From NCBI GenBank assembly GCA_965216035.1, contig CBDCFM010000020.1, positions 124,001-188,000 on the forward strand: a DNA stretch of 64,000 nt. The letters are read 5' to 3'. Under the pieces are notes generated by a model. That model was not told where the DNA came from, did no database searches, and was given only the letters and a program-made list of their open reading frames with translations. Origin of the DNA: G963664115 sp965216035 (GTDB lineage: Bacteria > Acidobacteriota > Terriglobia > 20CM-2-55-15). The first letter of the stretch is position 1; the number at the start of each line of letters is the position of its first letter. Below, piece by piece: positions 52,652 to 61,199 of this stretch. The translations under genes and the position numbers were made by a program.

Positions 52652-53581
52652 ATGGTGAAATCGAAATGGTACGAGACCCTCACGAATCGTGGTTCGAAGC
52701 CGCACTGGAACCTGTTTTGCGCAGTGCTTGCAGTACTTATGGTGTCGCTGGTGGCTCCGGCTGTGCCGGGGTTTGCCCAGGAGCGGGACGCCGAGGGACG
52801 GCGTGTCAGCGAAAAGGTAAGACCTTTTAAGATCGTCGGGAATATCCATTACGTCGGCGGGACGGATATGACGGTGTTCCTGATCACGACGCCCGACGGT
52901 CACATTCTGATCGACAGCACCTACGAACGGGACGTTCCCTTTATCCGTCAGAACGTGGAAGAGTTGGGCTTCAACATGCGGGACATCCGGTTTCTGCTGA
53001 ACTCCCACGCTCACGGGGACCACATTCAAGCGCATAGCATCATGAAGGAACTGACCGGCGCGCAGGTTGTGATGTCGGAAGCCGACGGCGCAGCTCTGGC
53101 CGCGGGCGGGCCTGGCGCCGACGGCAGGCCGCGCTTCACGCCCGTCGTACCGGACCGCTACATCCGAACCGGCGATACGGTGACGCTGGGAGGTACGACC
53201 CTGACGGCTCACGTCTTTCCCGGCCACACCCGCGGCGCTACGACCTGGACGACCGAAGTCGAAGATGGCGGGCAGCGCCGGACATTTGTTTTCTGGGGCG
53301 GCATCGGGGGAGTCCGGCAGCCATTCGTGAACAACGCTGAATGGCCCAGCATTGCTGAAGACTATGCCGACACGCTGCGGAGGGCGCGCCAACTCTCCTG
53401 CGAGTTCTTCACCGAGGGGCATGTGGCAGGGTTTGGACTGATCGACAAGATGAACCGCCTGCTCGCAGGCGAGCAGCCGAATCCCTTCTATGCGCCCGAT
53501 GAATGCAGGGAGGATCTCCAGCAACGGGAACGGGATTTTCAAGCACAGCTCGCCAGGGAACGGGCCGAAGCGGGCCTTTGA
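52652..53581 (+). CDS. Secreted metallo-beta-lactamase-fold hydrolase, B3-like
   Basis: AGGAGGT precedes ATG 52652. The signal peptide ends near VPGFAQ (residue ~43). The zinc motif is HAHGDH (NSHAHGDHIQAH), with further ligands in FPGHTRGATTW and EGHVAGFGLID, which together match the H-x-H-x-D-H, H196 and H263 pattern of subclass B3 lactamases. The position of GHTRG and the overall 309-residue length fit. Many environmental B3-like proteins hydrolyse other substrates, so beta-lactam activity is possible but unproved. It stands alone, convergent with a PQQ-propeller gene. Confidence 0.85.
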   Translation: MVKSKWYETLTNRGSKPHWNLFCAVLAVLMVSLVAPAVPGFAQERDAEGRRVSEKVRPFKIVGNIHYVGGTDMTVFLITTPDGHILIDSTYERDVPFIRQNVEELGFNMRDIRFLLNSHAHGDHIQAHSIMKELTGAQVVMSEADGAALAAGGPGADGRPRFTPVVPDRYIRTGDTVTLGGTTLTAHVFPGHTRGATTWTTEVEDGGQRRTFVFWGGIGGVRQPFVNNAEWPSIAEDYADTLRRARQLSCEFFTEGHVAGFGLIDKMNRLLAGEQPNPFYAPDECREDLQQRERDFQAQLARERAEAGL

Positions 53582-53753
53582 CGAACGTCAGTTTCTGGCG
53601 ACTGAGGGTCTACGGGGTCTTGTCCGGCAGGGACGTGTGCCGCCTATGTCCAGGTAGGAAGTCCAGACAGGTCCGGCTTCGGCGCTGAGCTAATGTAAGC
53701 TCCGACTGATTCTTGAGTAGGGAAACCTTGCAATGCGAGTCGGACGGCCTGGC

Positions 53754-55085
53754 TTATTCCTGGCCAATGCTGTAGAGGTAGCGGGTTCCGCGCAGGTACA
53801 TTTCGTTGTCAACCAGGGCCGCAGACGCGTCAAATCCATCGTCGAGCGTGTTCGTCGCCAACACCTCGAACTCGGGACCCTGACGAATGACGAGCGTGCT
53901 CCCTTCGCGGCCGGTCAAGTATACGCGGCCCTGTGCGCCGACGGGAGACGAAAAAACGTTGGGCAAGGCCTGAAGGCGCTGATTCTCGAAATACGGTTCA
54001 CCGGTCGCTGCGTTGAACGCGAACAGAATTCCCGAGTTCGTTTTCAGGAAGTAGACGATGCCGTCATAGAGCAGTGGCGAGGGCACGTACGGCGTATCCC
54101 GGTTCAACTCCCAGAGGATCGCACCGGTTTCAGTGATGTCACCCCGGGCATCGTCGAGCCGGATGGCTTTGAGGTTGTTGCCTCGAAAACCGCTCATGGC
54201 AATCAGCAGCCCGTCCTCGATAACGGGTGATGGAATCGGGTTCATCGTCAGGCCTGGACTTTCCCAGACGATATCGCCGTCATCGAGATCGTAGCTCGCC
54301 AGGCTGTTCATTCCTGAGACGATGACCTGCGCCACTCCACCGTATTCCACGACAAGGGGTGTGGCCCAGGAGTCGATTTCATTGCGGTCGACCCGCCAGA
54401 TTTCCTCGCCAGTGTGTTTGTCGAGAGTCAGGACAAAAGACGGACCACCCTGATGGTCCCAGACGACAACCAGGCGATTGCCGTACAACGCCGGTGTGCT
54501 CCCTTCACCAAACTCGTTCCGTTGTCCTTTATCACCGAAGTCTTTTTCCCAAAGCAGGTTTCCGTCCAGATCGAGGGCATATAGACCAAATGACTCAAAA
54601 TAAACGAACAGGTGCTCGCCGTCGGTGACCGGAGATCCGGACGCCCATGATGAGTTTCGAAAATGCCCCGCTTCGTGGGGAACCTGCTCGCGGAGCGTCC
54701 GTTCCCAGACGACGCTTCCATCGCTGCGGTCGAGCGCCAGGACCACAAATCGATGCGCATCGCGGGGCTCCAGGCCACCTCGAGGGTCGTGCTCGGCGTC
54801 GCCATCCACCCCCACCGGTACCGCAGACGTCACAAACACCCGATCGCCCCAGACGATGGGCGAACTACTGCCGCGGCCTGGAATCTCAACTTTCCAGCGA
54901 ATGTTCTCGGTTTCACTCCATCGAACGGGAGGATTTGCAGTCTCCGACACACCGGTCGCCAGCGGTCCCCGCCACTGCCCCCAGTAGCGTTCTGCTCCAG
55001 GCTCGGATTGCGCAACAGCCGACACGGCCAGCGTTATCCCAAGACTCAAGCTCAGAAACGCCATTCCAAATCTTGCTGTTTGCAT
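53754..55085 (-). CDS. Secreted PQQ-like beta-propeller protein, 443 aa
   Basis: ATG 55085 begins a signal peptide (FGMAFLSLSLGITLAVSAVAQ) and follows GGGATC. The propeller starts YWGQWRGPLATGVSETANPPVRW, the same first-blade pattern as the four propellers at 27.9-34.7 kb. Further blades have HLFVYFESFGLYALDLDGNLLWEKDFGD, IVYFLKTNSGILFAFN and MYLRGTRYLYSIG. A periplasmic scaffold or sensor is inferred; PQQ-ligand residues are not convincing. A hairpin repeat lies upstream. Confidence 0.85.
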   Translation of the reverse strand: MQTARFGMAFLSLSLGITLAVSAVAQSEPGAERYWGQWRGPLATGVSETANPPVRWSETENIRWKVEIPGRGSSSPIVWGDRVFVTSAVPVGVDGDAEHDPRGGLEPRDAHRFVVLALDRSDGSVVWERTLREQVPHEAGHFRNSSWASGSPVTDGEHLFVYFESFGLYALDLDGNLLWEKDFGDKGQRNEFGEGSTPALYGNRLVVVWDHQGGPSFVLTLDKHTGEEIWRVDRNEIDSWATPLVVEYGGVAQVIVSGMNSLASYDLDDGDIVWESPGLTMNPIPSPVIEDGLLIAMSGFRGNNLKAIRLDDARGDITETGAILWELNRDTPYVPSPLLYDGIVYFLKTNSGILFAFNAATGEPYFENQRLQALPNVFSSPVGAQGRVYLTGREGSTLVIRQGPEFEVLATNTLDDGFDASAALVDNEMYLRGTRYLYSIGQE

Positions 55086-55199
55086 GAGATCCCTTTGCCT
55101 CCGGTCGCGTAGGCCAGAATAAACGATCAGGAATCGTCTCGATTTCCAGTCCAATCCCTCGATAGCGCCTCACTGTGAAATTCAGCATTCGGCCAGGTG

Positions 55200-55376
55200 G
55201 GGGAATCGCTCGGTCGTTCATACGGACATCCTGTCCGAACGACCGGCGACCCTCGCCATCGTCTTTCTGACTTGATGGCGCGGTCTTTAGGGATCCACGG
55301 AATTTCGTGTCCCTCCTAGAAGAACCCGCACCGGTCCCACGGTGCGGGTGGACAACGAAGCGAAGCTGAGGCGTCA
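55200..55376. repeat. Intergenic hairpin repeat, copy 6 (two-hairpin form)
   Basis: Hairpin B module CGGTCGTTC..CGGACA TCC TGTCCG..GAACGACCG (about 55210-55242), then hairpin A CCCGCACC GGTCCCAC GGTGCGGG (55326-55349) and ACAACGAAGCGAAGCTGAGG with CGTCAG. It lies between divergent genes. Confidence 0.75.
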
Positions 55377-55511
55377 GTGAATGAAAATGCTCCGATCGCA
55401 TCGGATATCACCTGCATTCTTGAACCAACTCACCACCAGCGACAGACTCTGCATTGTGTCCCCCCAACCCACCATCCCAGCCATGCCACAATTCGCTATA
55501 CTATTTCGGCT

Positions 55512-56627
55512 ATGCCAGACACCGCTTCCAGCAACACTCAAGCTTCGATCTCCCAGGTGGAAACCGCCCGCACCGAACTCAACGCCTGGGTACGCGGCGT
55601 CATCGCCTGGCACTTCGACCCAAAGACCGGCACGCCGTTCTGGCTTGAACGCGCGAATGAACTCGGTTGGGACCCAATCACAGAAGTTCAGAGTTTCAAC
55701 GATCTGCGCCGTTTCCCTCCGTTCGAAGACGAGTGGCTGCGCGGCGGCCCGGTAAGCCGTTGGGTACCGCGCGGCCTGTCAGACAAACCTGTATTCGTTT
55801 TCGAAACGGGCGGGACTACCGGAATCCCCAAGACGCGCATCAACTGCGAGGACTTTCGGACGGACTACGAACTCTTCAGCGCGACACTTCCCGAAGAGGC
55901 ATTCCCGAGAGGGGCGAACTGGCTGATGGTCGGGCCTTCAGGTCCCCGTCGGCTGCGTCTGGCGGTCGAACACCTGGCTCAATACCGCGGGGGCATCTGC
56001 TTTCTTGTCGACCTGGATCCCCGTTGGGTGATCAAGCTCATCCAGAAGGGGTGGACCGAGCACTTGAATGCGTACAAGAATCATGTGATCGACCAGGCCG
56101 TAACGATCCTCCGGGCCAACCACGACATTCGCTGTCTGTTCGCAACGCCAAAACTGCTGGAAGCCCTGGCCCTGCGTCTCGAATCAATGGATTCGACGAT
56201 TCGCAAGGAAGGCATCACGGGTATTTTCTCCGGGGGCACTGAATTCACACCCCAGTGGAATCGATTTGCCCACGAAGAATTGCTCGACGGAGCCTACATG
56301 ACACCCACCTACGGAAACACGATGATGGGTCTCGCCCCCAGTGCTCCGAGCGGACCGCACAATGGTTACAAGATCACCTACCACGCACCCCAACCCCGTG
56401 CCGTCATCGAGGTCGTCGACCCCGATGATGACGAACGTGTTGTGGCCTATGGCGAGACCGGCCGGGTCCGGGTAACGACACTGACGAAGGAGTTCTTCAT
56501 GCCCGGTTTCCTCGAACGAGACGAGGGCGAACGCGAACCTCCCCACGATCTCTACGCCTGGGACGGGGTGAGCGGTGTCCGGCCCTTTCGTGAGCTTGCG
56601 TCGACAACCACGGTGGGCGTCTACTGA
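55512..56627 (+). CDS. AMP-forming acyl-activating enzyme (LuxE/EhpF/PaaK-like)
   Basis: A 371-residue adenylate-forming enzyme from ATG 55512. The ATP loop reads FETGGTTGIPKTRI (~residues 99-112); IFSGGTEFTPQWNRF and MTPTYGNTMMGLAP form the adenylate pocket, and GETGRVRVTTLTKEFFMPGFLERD is a short C-terminal part. Length and motif order are closest to LuxE acyl-protein synthetases and the phenazine protein EhpF rather than to full acyl-CoA ligases. It should activate a carboxylic acid as an acyl-adenylate. The aldehyde-dehydrogenase gene starts two bases after its stop, so activation followed by reduction is likely. The substrate is unknown. Confidence 0.8.
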   Translation: MPDTASSNTQASISQVETARTELNAWVRGVIAWHFDPKTGTPFWLERANELGWDPITEVQSFNDLRRFPPFEDEWLRGGPVSRWVPRGLSDKPVFVFETGGTTGIPKTRINCEDFRTDYELFSATLPEEAFPRGANWLMVGPSGPRRLRLAVEHLAQYRGGICFLVDLDPRWVIKLIQKGWTEHLNAYKNHVIDQAVTILRANHDIRCLFATPKLLEALALRLESMDSTIRKEGITGIFSGGTEFTPQWNRFAHEELLDGAYMTPTYGNTMMGLAPSAPSGPHNGYKITYHAPQPRAVIEVVDPDDDERVVAYGETGRVRVTTLTKEFFMPGFLERDEGEREPPHDLYAWDGVSGVRPFRELASTTTVGVY

Positions 56628-56629
56628 CA

Positions 56630-58060
56630 ATGATTACCCTTCCCGTATTGCGCTGGGGCCAACCCTACGACAGCCTCGATCTGGACGAAGTCGTCCATTT
56701 CTCCACAGGTGAACCGGTCGCACGGATTGGGCGGGCCAACAGTGGACTGATCCAGAGGGACATGCGCCGGGCCGAGGGCGCCCGCGATGCGTTGCGGGCG
56801 ATTCCGGTCGACGAGTTACTGGAACGGATCCAACGCTCCGGTGAGATCTTCATGCGGGGTACAGTTCCGATGGGCGATGGAGCGCAAACCCCGGACGAGT
56901 TCGTGCGGGCTCAGTCGGCCAGCACCGGCTTACCCGAACACATGTGCCGGACCAACATGGAAAAGCTTCGCTTCGTGCTTTCCGAGCTGGGAGCCATCCT
57001 CGACTCGCTGACGCGCGGGCTGGATTTGGAGGTCCTCAACCGGGGTTTCGGCGAGGAGCGCGGGGTGCCGATCAGCTACCAGGCCCAGAGCCCTGTGCTC
57101 AGCGTCGTTCTTCCGTCCAACTCCCCCGGCGTACACGCCCTGTGGTTGCCCATCATCGCCTTGCAGATCGGCCTTGTCCTCAAGCCAGGACCCCAGGAAC
57201 CCTGGACGCCATATCGGATGGCCAACGCATTCTTCGAATCCGGCATTCCGGTCGAGGCCATTTCAATCTATCCGGGTGAAGCCGACGTCGGCGCGGCCGT
57301 ACTGGATGCGTCAAGCCGCAGCCTCATATTCGGCGGCGAAGTCACCGTCGAGCGTTATCGGGGTGATCCGCGAGTCCAGGCGCACGGGCCGGGCTTTTCG
57401 AAGATTCTCTTCGGTGACGACCAGGTCGACGATTGGGAAAAACACCTGGACCTGATGGTGGAGAGCGTCGCAATCAACAGCGGCCGCAGCTGTGTCAACA
57501 CCTCGGGGATCTGGGTCCCCCGACACGGGAGAGAGATTGCCGAGCGACTCGCCAGCCGACTGGCCCAGTTACGCCCACGTTCCCCGGAAGATCCGGAAGC
57601 GGCCCTGGCCGCATTCACCGTTACCGGTGTGGCCAAAGCGATTTCACAAGCGATCGACGCCGACATCCAGGCTCCCGGCGTCGAGGATGTCACCGCAAAG
57701 TATCGGGATGGGAGCCGCGTGGTCGATGCCGGCCTGGCCGACTATTTGCTGCCGACCGTGATCCACGCCAGCTCACCGGAAGCCGCGATCGCGGCCAAGG
57801 AGTACATGTTCCCGTTTGTCTCCGTCGTTGAATGCCCGGAAGCTGAAATGATACGGGCGATCGGTCCCACCCTGGTGTGCAGCGCCATCACCGACGATGA
57901 AAACTTCCGGCGTCGACTGGTCGACGCCGTGAACATCGATCGTCTGAATCTGGGTCCGGTTCCGACGACGAAACTCAACTGGCTGCAACCCCACGAGGGA
58001 AACATCATCGACTTTCTGTTTCGCGCACGCGCGTTTCAGGACGCGCCGTTCAAAACCTAA
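56630..58060 (+). CDS. Aldehyde dehydrogenase / LuxC-like acyl reductase
   Basis: A 476-residue ALDH-superfamily protein. The catalytic Cys lies in SGRSCVNTSGIW; LPSNSPGVHALWLPIIALQIGLVLKPGPQEPWTPYRMANAF is the cofactor-binding region, and ALAAFTVTGVAKAISQAID and YMFPFVSVVECPE complete the fold. Pairing with an acyl-activating enzyme (gap two bases, translational coupling) parallels LuxE-LuxC, where the acyl group passes to the reductase and leaves as an aldehyde. An inferred role is reduction of an aromatic or fatty acid to its aldehyde. Confidence 0.82.
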   Translation: MITLPVLRWGQPYDSLDLDEVVHFSTGEPVARIGRANSGLIQRDMRRAEGARDALRAIPVDELLERIQRSGEIFMRGTVPMGDGAQTPDEFVRAQSASTGLPEHMCRTNMEKLRFVLSELGAILDSLTRGLDLEVLNRGFGEERGVPISYQAQSPVLSVVLPSNSPGVHALWLPIIALQIGLVLKPGPQEPWTPYRMANAFFESGIPVEAISIYPGEADVGAAVLDASSRSLIFGGEVTVERYRGDPRVQAHGPGFSKILFGDDQVDDWEKHLDLMVESVAINSGRSCVNTSGIWVPRHGREIAERLASRLAQLRPRSPEDPEAALAAFTVTGVAKAISQAIDADIQAPGVEDVTAKYRDGSRVVDAGLADYLLPTVIHASSPEAAIAAKEYMFPFVSVVECPEAEMIRAIGPTLVCSAITDDENFRRRLVDAVNIDRLNLGPVPTTKLNWLQPHEGNIIDFLFRARAFQDAPFKT

Positions 58061-58143
58061 GGGCCTGTGACGAAGGCCGGCGCAGTGATCTTGCCTGTTT
58101 CCTCGGGTTATTTTTTTGATCGGACGCCTCGGCTACCGCCTCG

Positions 58144-58260
58144 ATCGGCATAGGGACGGTGGTCACCCGCCCGCCACTGCCACACCACCGTGCGTATGGA
58201 TCCGTACACGGCGGTTCGAGTCAGTCGGGCTAACACCCTTCGACCAACGACGGCAGACCG
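58144..58260 (-). ncRNA. 3' end of a group IIC intron (domains V and VI)
   Basis: Minus strand: a 34-base hairpin at 58184-58217 (GAACCGCCGTGTACGG..ACGGTGGT) has the domain V form, with a CGC-type triad, a two-base bulge (CG) and a tetraloop. A second stem (domain VI) and CCTATGCCGAT follow, the usual 3' end of class C introns, giving a junction near 58143/58144. No reverse transcriptase ORF and no 5' end are present, so only the tail remains. The 3' exon begins CGAGGCGGTAGCCGAGGCG, which is the tail of the dispersed hairpin repeat. Confidence 0.75.
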
Positions 58261-58309
58261 AGTGAGCGGTGATCCTTGTCTTCGTTGAAGGAGGTCAATA
58301 TTTTGTGCC

Positions 58310-58399
58310 GTCTGACGGATCACGATTGAGCTGCAGCGGCCGCTCAATCCTTCAGGCCAGGAGATAACCATGGCCGCTGACAGCTCCAATCGGTTAGGC
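58310..58399 (-). repeat. attC-like site 6 (after higA)
   Basis: Minus strand: R'' GCCTAAC (58393-58399, overlapping the higA stop) fits RYYYAAC fully. L'' GATTGGAGCTGTCAGCGGCC pairs with L' GGCCGCTGCAGCTCAATC, leaving two unpaired bases as in true attC sites. R' is GTCAGAC (58310-58316), one change from GTTAGRC. Confidence 0.75.
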
Positions 58400-58699
58400 C
58401 GATCGTTTGCTCTCCGACCACGGCTTTATCTTCTCGATCACGGCCGAAAGCTTCTCCTGCGCGACTTCGGTATCGTACGCTGCCTGCGCCCGAAGCCAAT
58501 AGCCATTCGAGAGGCCGAAGAACTTACATAGCCTTAGGTCGGTATCGGCCGTTATTGAGCGTCGCCCGGCAACGACTTCGCCAATTCGCTGGGCTGGAAC
58601 ACCGGTTTCCTTGGCGAGCCGGTACCGGGAGATCCCCATGGGCTTGAGGAACTCCTCCAGCAGTAGCTCTCCTGGAGTCACGGGCTGCAACTTAGCCAT
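58394..58699 (-). CDS. higA: HigA-type antitoxin
   Basis: A 101-residue XRE-family antitoxin: PVTPGELLLEEFLKPMGISRYRLAKETGVPAQRIGEVVAGRRSITADTDLRLCKFFGLSNGYWLRAQAAYD is the HigA/VapI signature. It lies 12 bases after higB on the minus strand and its stop is inside the attC-like site at 58310-58399. HigBA pairs are frequent cargo of chromosomal integrons. Both partners are intact here. Confidence 0.92.
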   Translation of the reverse strand: MAKLQPVTPGELLLEEFLKPMGISRYRLAKETGVPAQRIGEVVAGRRSITADTDLRLCKFFGLSNGYWLRAQAAYDTEVAQEKLSAVIEKIKPWSESKRSA

Positions 58700-58711
58700 A
58701 GCATCCGCTCC

Positions 58712-58990
58712 CTAGTGGTAATCAACGATTTCGACATGCTCCGGTCCCGCTGCCGTCCAATGGAAGCAGATACGGAACTGATCGTTCACTCGGATACTGT
58801 GTTGACCTCTTCGGTCGGCCTGGAGCGCTTCGAGTCGGTTCCCAGGCGGAACACGGAGATCCTGCAATCGAGCCGCGATTTGCAGCTGACGCAACTTGCG
58901 TCGAGCGACACTTTCGATCCTTTGAAATCTCTTGACCCTTCGGCCGCTCGCGAGTGCCTCAGTATCGGCGTCCCTAAACGATACGATCAC
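58712..58990 (-). CDS. higB: HigB/RelE-type toxin, intact
   Basis: A 92-residue killer protein: IVSFRDADTEALASGRRVKRFQ, RRKLRQLQIAARLQDLRVPPGNRLEALQADRRGQHSIRVNDQFRICFHW and EIVDYH are the HigB host-inhibition pattern. It is a ribosome-dependent mRNase by family. First gene of the pair; the IS256 insertion lies 51 bases upstream, between this gene and its cassette boundary at 60433, so its native promoter may be disturbed or replaced. Confidence 0.92.
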   Translation of the reverse strand: MIVSFRDADTEALASGRRVKRFQRIESVARRKLRQLQIAARLQDLRVPPGNRLEALQADRRGQHSIRVNDQFRICFHWTAAGPEHVEIVDYH

Positions 58991-59048
58991 TCGAATATGA
59001 TAACGTATGACGTGGTTAACGTCACGCGTGACTATTCTGGCCAGAATG

Positions 59049-60415
59049 GAGGTCGTTCCAATAAGTGTGTAAAAAGAAAAAGGCGGTGTACGCTTTCGGT
59101 GAACTATTAACCGTAAGCAAATCCCGGGGCCAACCGGGAGAAAGGTACACCACCCATGGAGAAGAAGAACACACCGGAAGTAGCGACGTCAACGAAGCAG
59201 TATGAGGTTCTGGAAGATTGGGCGCGATCACGAGGGCAGGATAGGCTCCAGGAACTTCTGGAAGACGAAGTGACGCAGTTCTTGGGTCGAAGGAAATCGG
59301 AGCGGAGTTCGGATCGACGGGGCTACCGGAACGGTCACGGGAAACCGCGACGGTTTGCGATGTTGAACGGAACGATGGAGGTTCGTCGGCCCCGGGTCCG
59401 GAACACGACCGAGCGCTTCGAGAGTGAGATTCTGCCGTACTTTCACCGGAAATCGAAGCAGCTGGGGCAACTGCTTCCCGAACTCTATCTTCACGGCCTG
59501 GCCACAGGAGACTTCGAGCAGGCAATGCGCGGACTGCTGGGTGCGGGCGCTCCGTTGTCGCGGGCGTCGATTCAACGGCTGAAATCGACATGGCAACTGG
59601 AATACGACGAGTGGAGCCAGCAGGATCTGTCCGAGCTTGAGGTGGTGTATCACTGGGCGGACGGCTTGTACGTAAAAGCGGGGATCGCGAAAGAACGGGC
59701 GGCACTACTGGTGATCATCGCAGGCCTGTCAGACGGGCGTAAAGTGCTGTTGGCCTGTGAGAGCGGTCAGAGGGAGAGCAAGGAATCCTGGAGTCGTATT
59801 CTGCGGAACCTCAGGGATCGGGGTCTGAAGCTGGGACGACTGACCGTTGCCGATGGTCACCTGGGAATTTGGTCCGCCCTGGCCGAGCAACACCCCGAGG
59901 GCCAGGAACAACGCTGCTGGAACCACAAGTCGATGAACGTGGTGGATCACCTGCCAAAGACCGACCAGCCGGCGGCCAGGCAGCTTCTCCACGGGATGGC
60001 CTTCGCCGACTCCCGAGCCGCATGCGAACGTAAGCGGGATCAGTTCATTCGCCGATATCAAAAGAACTATCCGAAGGCGGGTGAGACGCTGTTGCGGGAC
60101 TGGGATCGGATGATCACCTTCTATGCGTTCCCGAAGCAACACTGGGTGCATCTGAGAACGACCAACATCGTTGAGTCACCCTTCGACATGGTGCGGTTGA
60201 GAACCAACGCCGCTCGTCGCTTCAAGCGCGTCGAGAATGCAACTGCGATGATCTGGAGGTTACTGCGTGTCGCTGAGAAGGCTTGGCGGCACTTAAAGGG
60301 TTCCGATCTCTTACAAGAGGTCTATGATGGTCAGCAATTCGCTGACGGCATCAGAGTCGTGTCCAAATCGAAGGCCGCCGCCTGATGACTTTTACACACC
60401 TTTTGTAATGACCTC
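59049..60415 (+). mobile_element. IS256-family element (1367 bp)
   Basis: Starts GAGGTC and ends GACCTC with related ~28-base terminal repeats (GTGTGTAAAA core). It is flanked by a perfect 8-bp target duplication CCAGAATG (59041-59048 and 60416-60423). Inserted in the leader of the higBA cassette. Confidence 0.95.
59156..60385 (+). CDS. IS256-family mutator-type transposase
   Basis: A 409-residue transposase: QEVTQFLGRRKSERS-like start (DEVTQFLGRRKSERSSDRRG), YRNGHGKPRRFAMLNGTMEVRRPRVR, YHWADGLYVKAGI, LLVIIAGLSDGRKVLLACESGQRESKESW, VADGHLGIWSAL, QRCWNHKSMNVVDHLPK and WVHLRTTNIVESPFDMVRLRT. D, D and E catalytic positions and the C/D(2)H region are present. Intact, on the plus strand against the direction of the surrounding cassettes. 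Confidence 0.95.
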   Translation: MEKKNTPEVATSTKQYEVLEDWARSRGQDRLQELLEDEVTQFLGRRKSERSSDRRGYRNGHGKPRRFAMLNGTMEVRRPRVRNTTERFESEILPYFHRKSKQLGQLLPELYLHGLATGDFEQAMRGLLGAGAPLSRASIQRLKSTWQLEYDEWSQQDLSELEVVYHWADGLYVKAGIAKERAALLVIIAGLSDGRKVLLACESGQRESKESWSRILRNLRDRGLKLGRLTVADGHLGIWSALAEQHPEGQEQRCWNHKSMNVVDHLPKTDQPAARQLLHGMAFADSRAACERKRDQFIRRYQKNYPKAGETLLRDWDRMITFYAFPKQHWVHLRTTNIVESPFDMVRLRTNAARRFKRVENATAMIWRLLRVAEKAWRHLKGSDLLQEVYDGQQFADGIRVVSKSKAAA

Positions 60416-60432
60416 CCAGAATGGAGTATTCG

Positions 60433-60510
60433 GCCTAACGGATCACGATTGAGCTGCAGCGGCCGCCCAATCCTTGATTAAGACAACAGCTGTGGCTGTT
60501 TGCATCAGAT
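60433..60510 (-). repeat. attC-like site 5 (after glycine-zipper gene)
   Basis: Minus strand: L' GGCCGCTGCAGCTCAATCG, spacer TGATCC and R' GTTAGGC (60433-60439), a full match to GTTRRRY. The L'/spacer half is almost identical to site 6. The L'' half near 60500 pairs only weakly, so the site may be a hybrid. Confidence 0.65.
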
Positions 60511-61023
60511 GAGAAACTTGTAGCCAAGGATGCCGACGACGACGCCTCCGACGGGAGCTCCTATCAAAGCTCCCACCAACCCGGGATCATCGCAATCGCA
60601 GCGGTCACCCTCGATCGCTGCACCGAGAAACATTCCTCCGAAAAAGCCACCTACGCCACCGACAATCCCACCGAAGACTTTGCGCCGGGTTGAACGTTCA
60701 CGACTGGCCTGTGGTGGCTGCTGCCTGCTTACACCGAGTCTGCGGTTCTCCATAGGCATTCCGAAGGCCGAGCTATTCGGTTGGATCCGTGAGCCTGGGT
60801 GGGACTGATACTCTCCGCGGACACCTAGTGGTGTCGTGTATCGCAACCTTACAACCTCGAAAAGCCTTTCCGAATCGTAGTCAGTGCCAGCCGACCCGCC
60901 CTCATCAGGATTTGCCGTCCCCTGCGCGTAGCTACAGACCACCGAAAACAGCACCGAAAGAACACCCGTTGCCACAATGGCGACCGGCTTTGCCGTGTTG
61001 CGCTTAACCCGCTTTGAATCCAT
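60505..61023 (-). CDS. Secreted or membrane protein with glycine zipper
   Basis: ATG 61023 (172 aa; a longer frame starts at 61041) begins a basic N-terminus and one hydrophobic stretch (KPVAIVATGVLSVLFSVVCSYAQG) that can serve as signal peptide. The C-terminal ~50 residues are a glycine-zipper membrane region (KVFGGIVGGVGGFFGGMFLGAAI..GLVGALIGAPVGGVVVGILGYKF) broken by a CDCDDPG loop. Such segments form tightly packed helices in envelope proteins or toxins. No family assigned. It occupies its own cassette between attC-like sites 4 and 5. Confidence 0.65.
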   Translation of the reverse strand: MDSKRVKRNTAKPVAIVATGVLSVLFSVVCSYAQGTANPDEGGSAGTDYDSERLFEVVRLRYTTPLGVRGEYQSHPGSRIQPNSSAFGMPMENRRLGVSRQQPPQASRERSTRRKVFGGIVGGVGGFFGGMFLGAAIEGDRCDCDDPGLVGALIGAPVGGVVVGILGYKFLI

Positions 61024-61083
61024 GGCGCGTTTTTCCCTCATGATCTGGACGTCACGGTACTAGCCATCCCTTCCGCTGTGCCG

Positions 61084-61199
61084 GCATAACGGATTGTGTC
61101 TCAGCCGCAGGCCATGCGATGGGCACCGCACACCTGCAGCAGACTTGAACGACGCGGTGCCAGGAGCGGCTACGACCTGTCAGCTGCAGCCGCTTATGC
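61084..61199 (-). repeat. attC-like site 4 (after DUF2442)
   Basis: Minus strand: R'' GCATAAG (61193-61199) overlaps the DUF2442 stop; L'' GCGGCTGCAG, L' CTGCGGCTGAG, spacer ACACAATCC, R' GTTATGC (61084-61090). R'' and R' are complementary but for one base. The right half is shared with the inverted repeat at 27.6 kb. Confidence 0.7.

Noticed and set aside
58110..58310. Rho-independent terminator after the aldehyde dehydrogenase gene
   Set aside because: The T tract at 58110 precedes rather than follows a strong plus-strand hairpin; the hairpins present are better explained as the intron tail on the minus strand.
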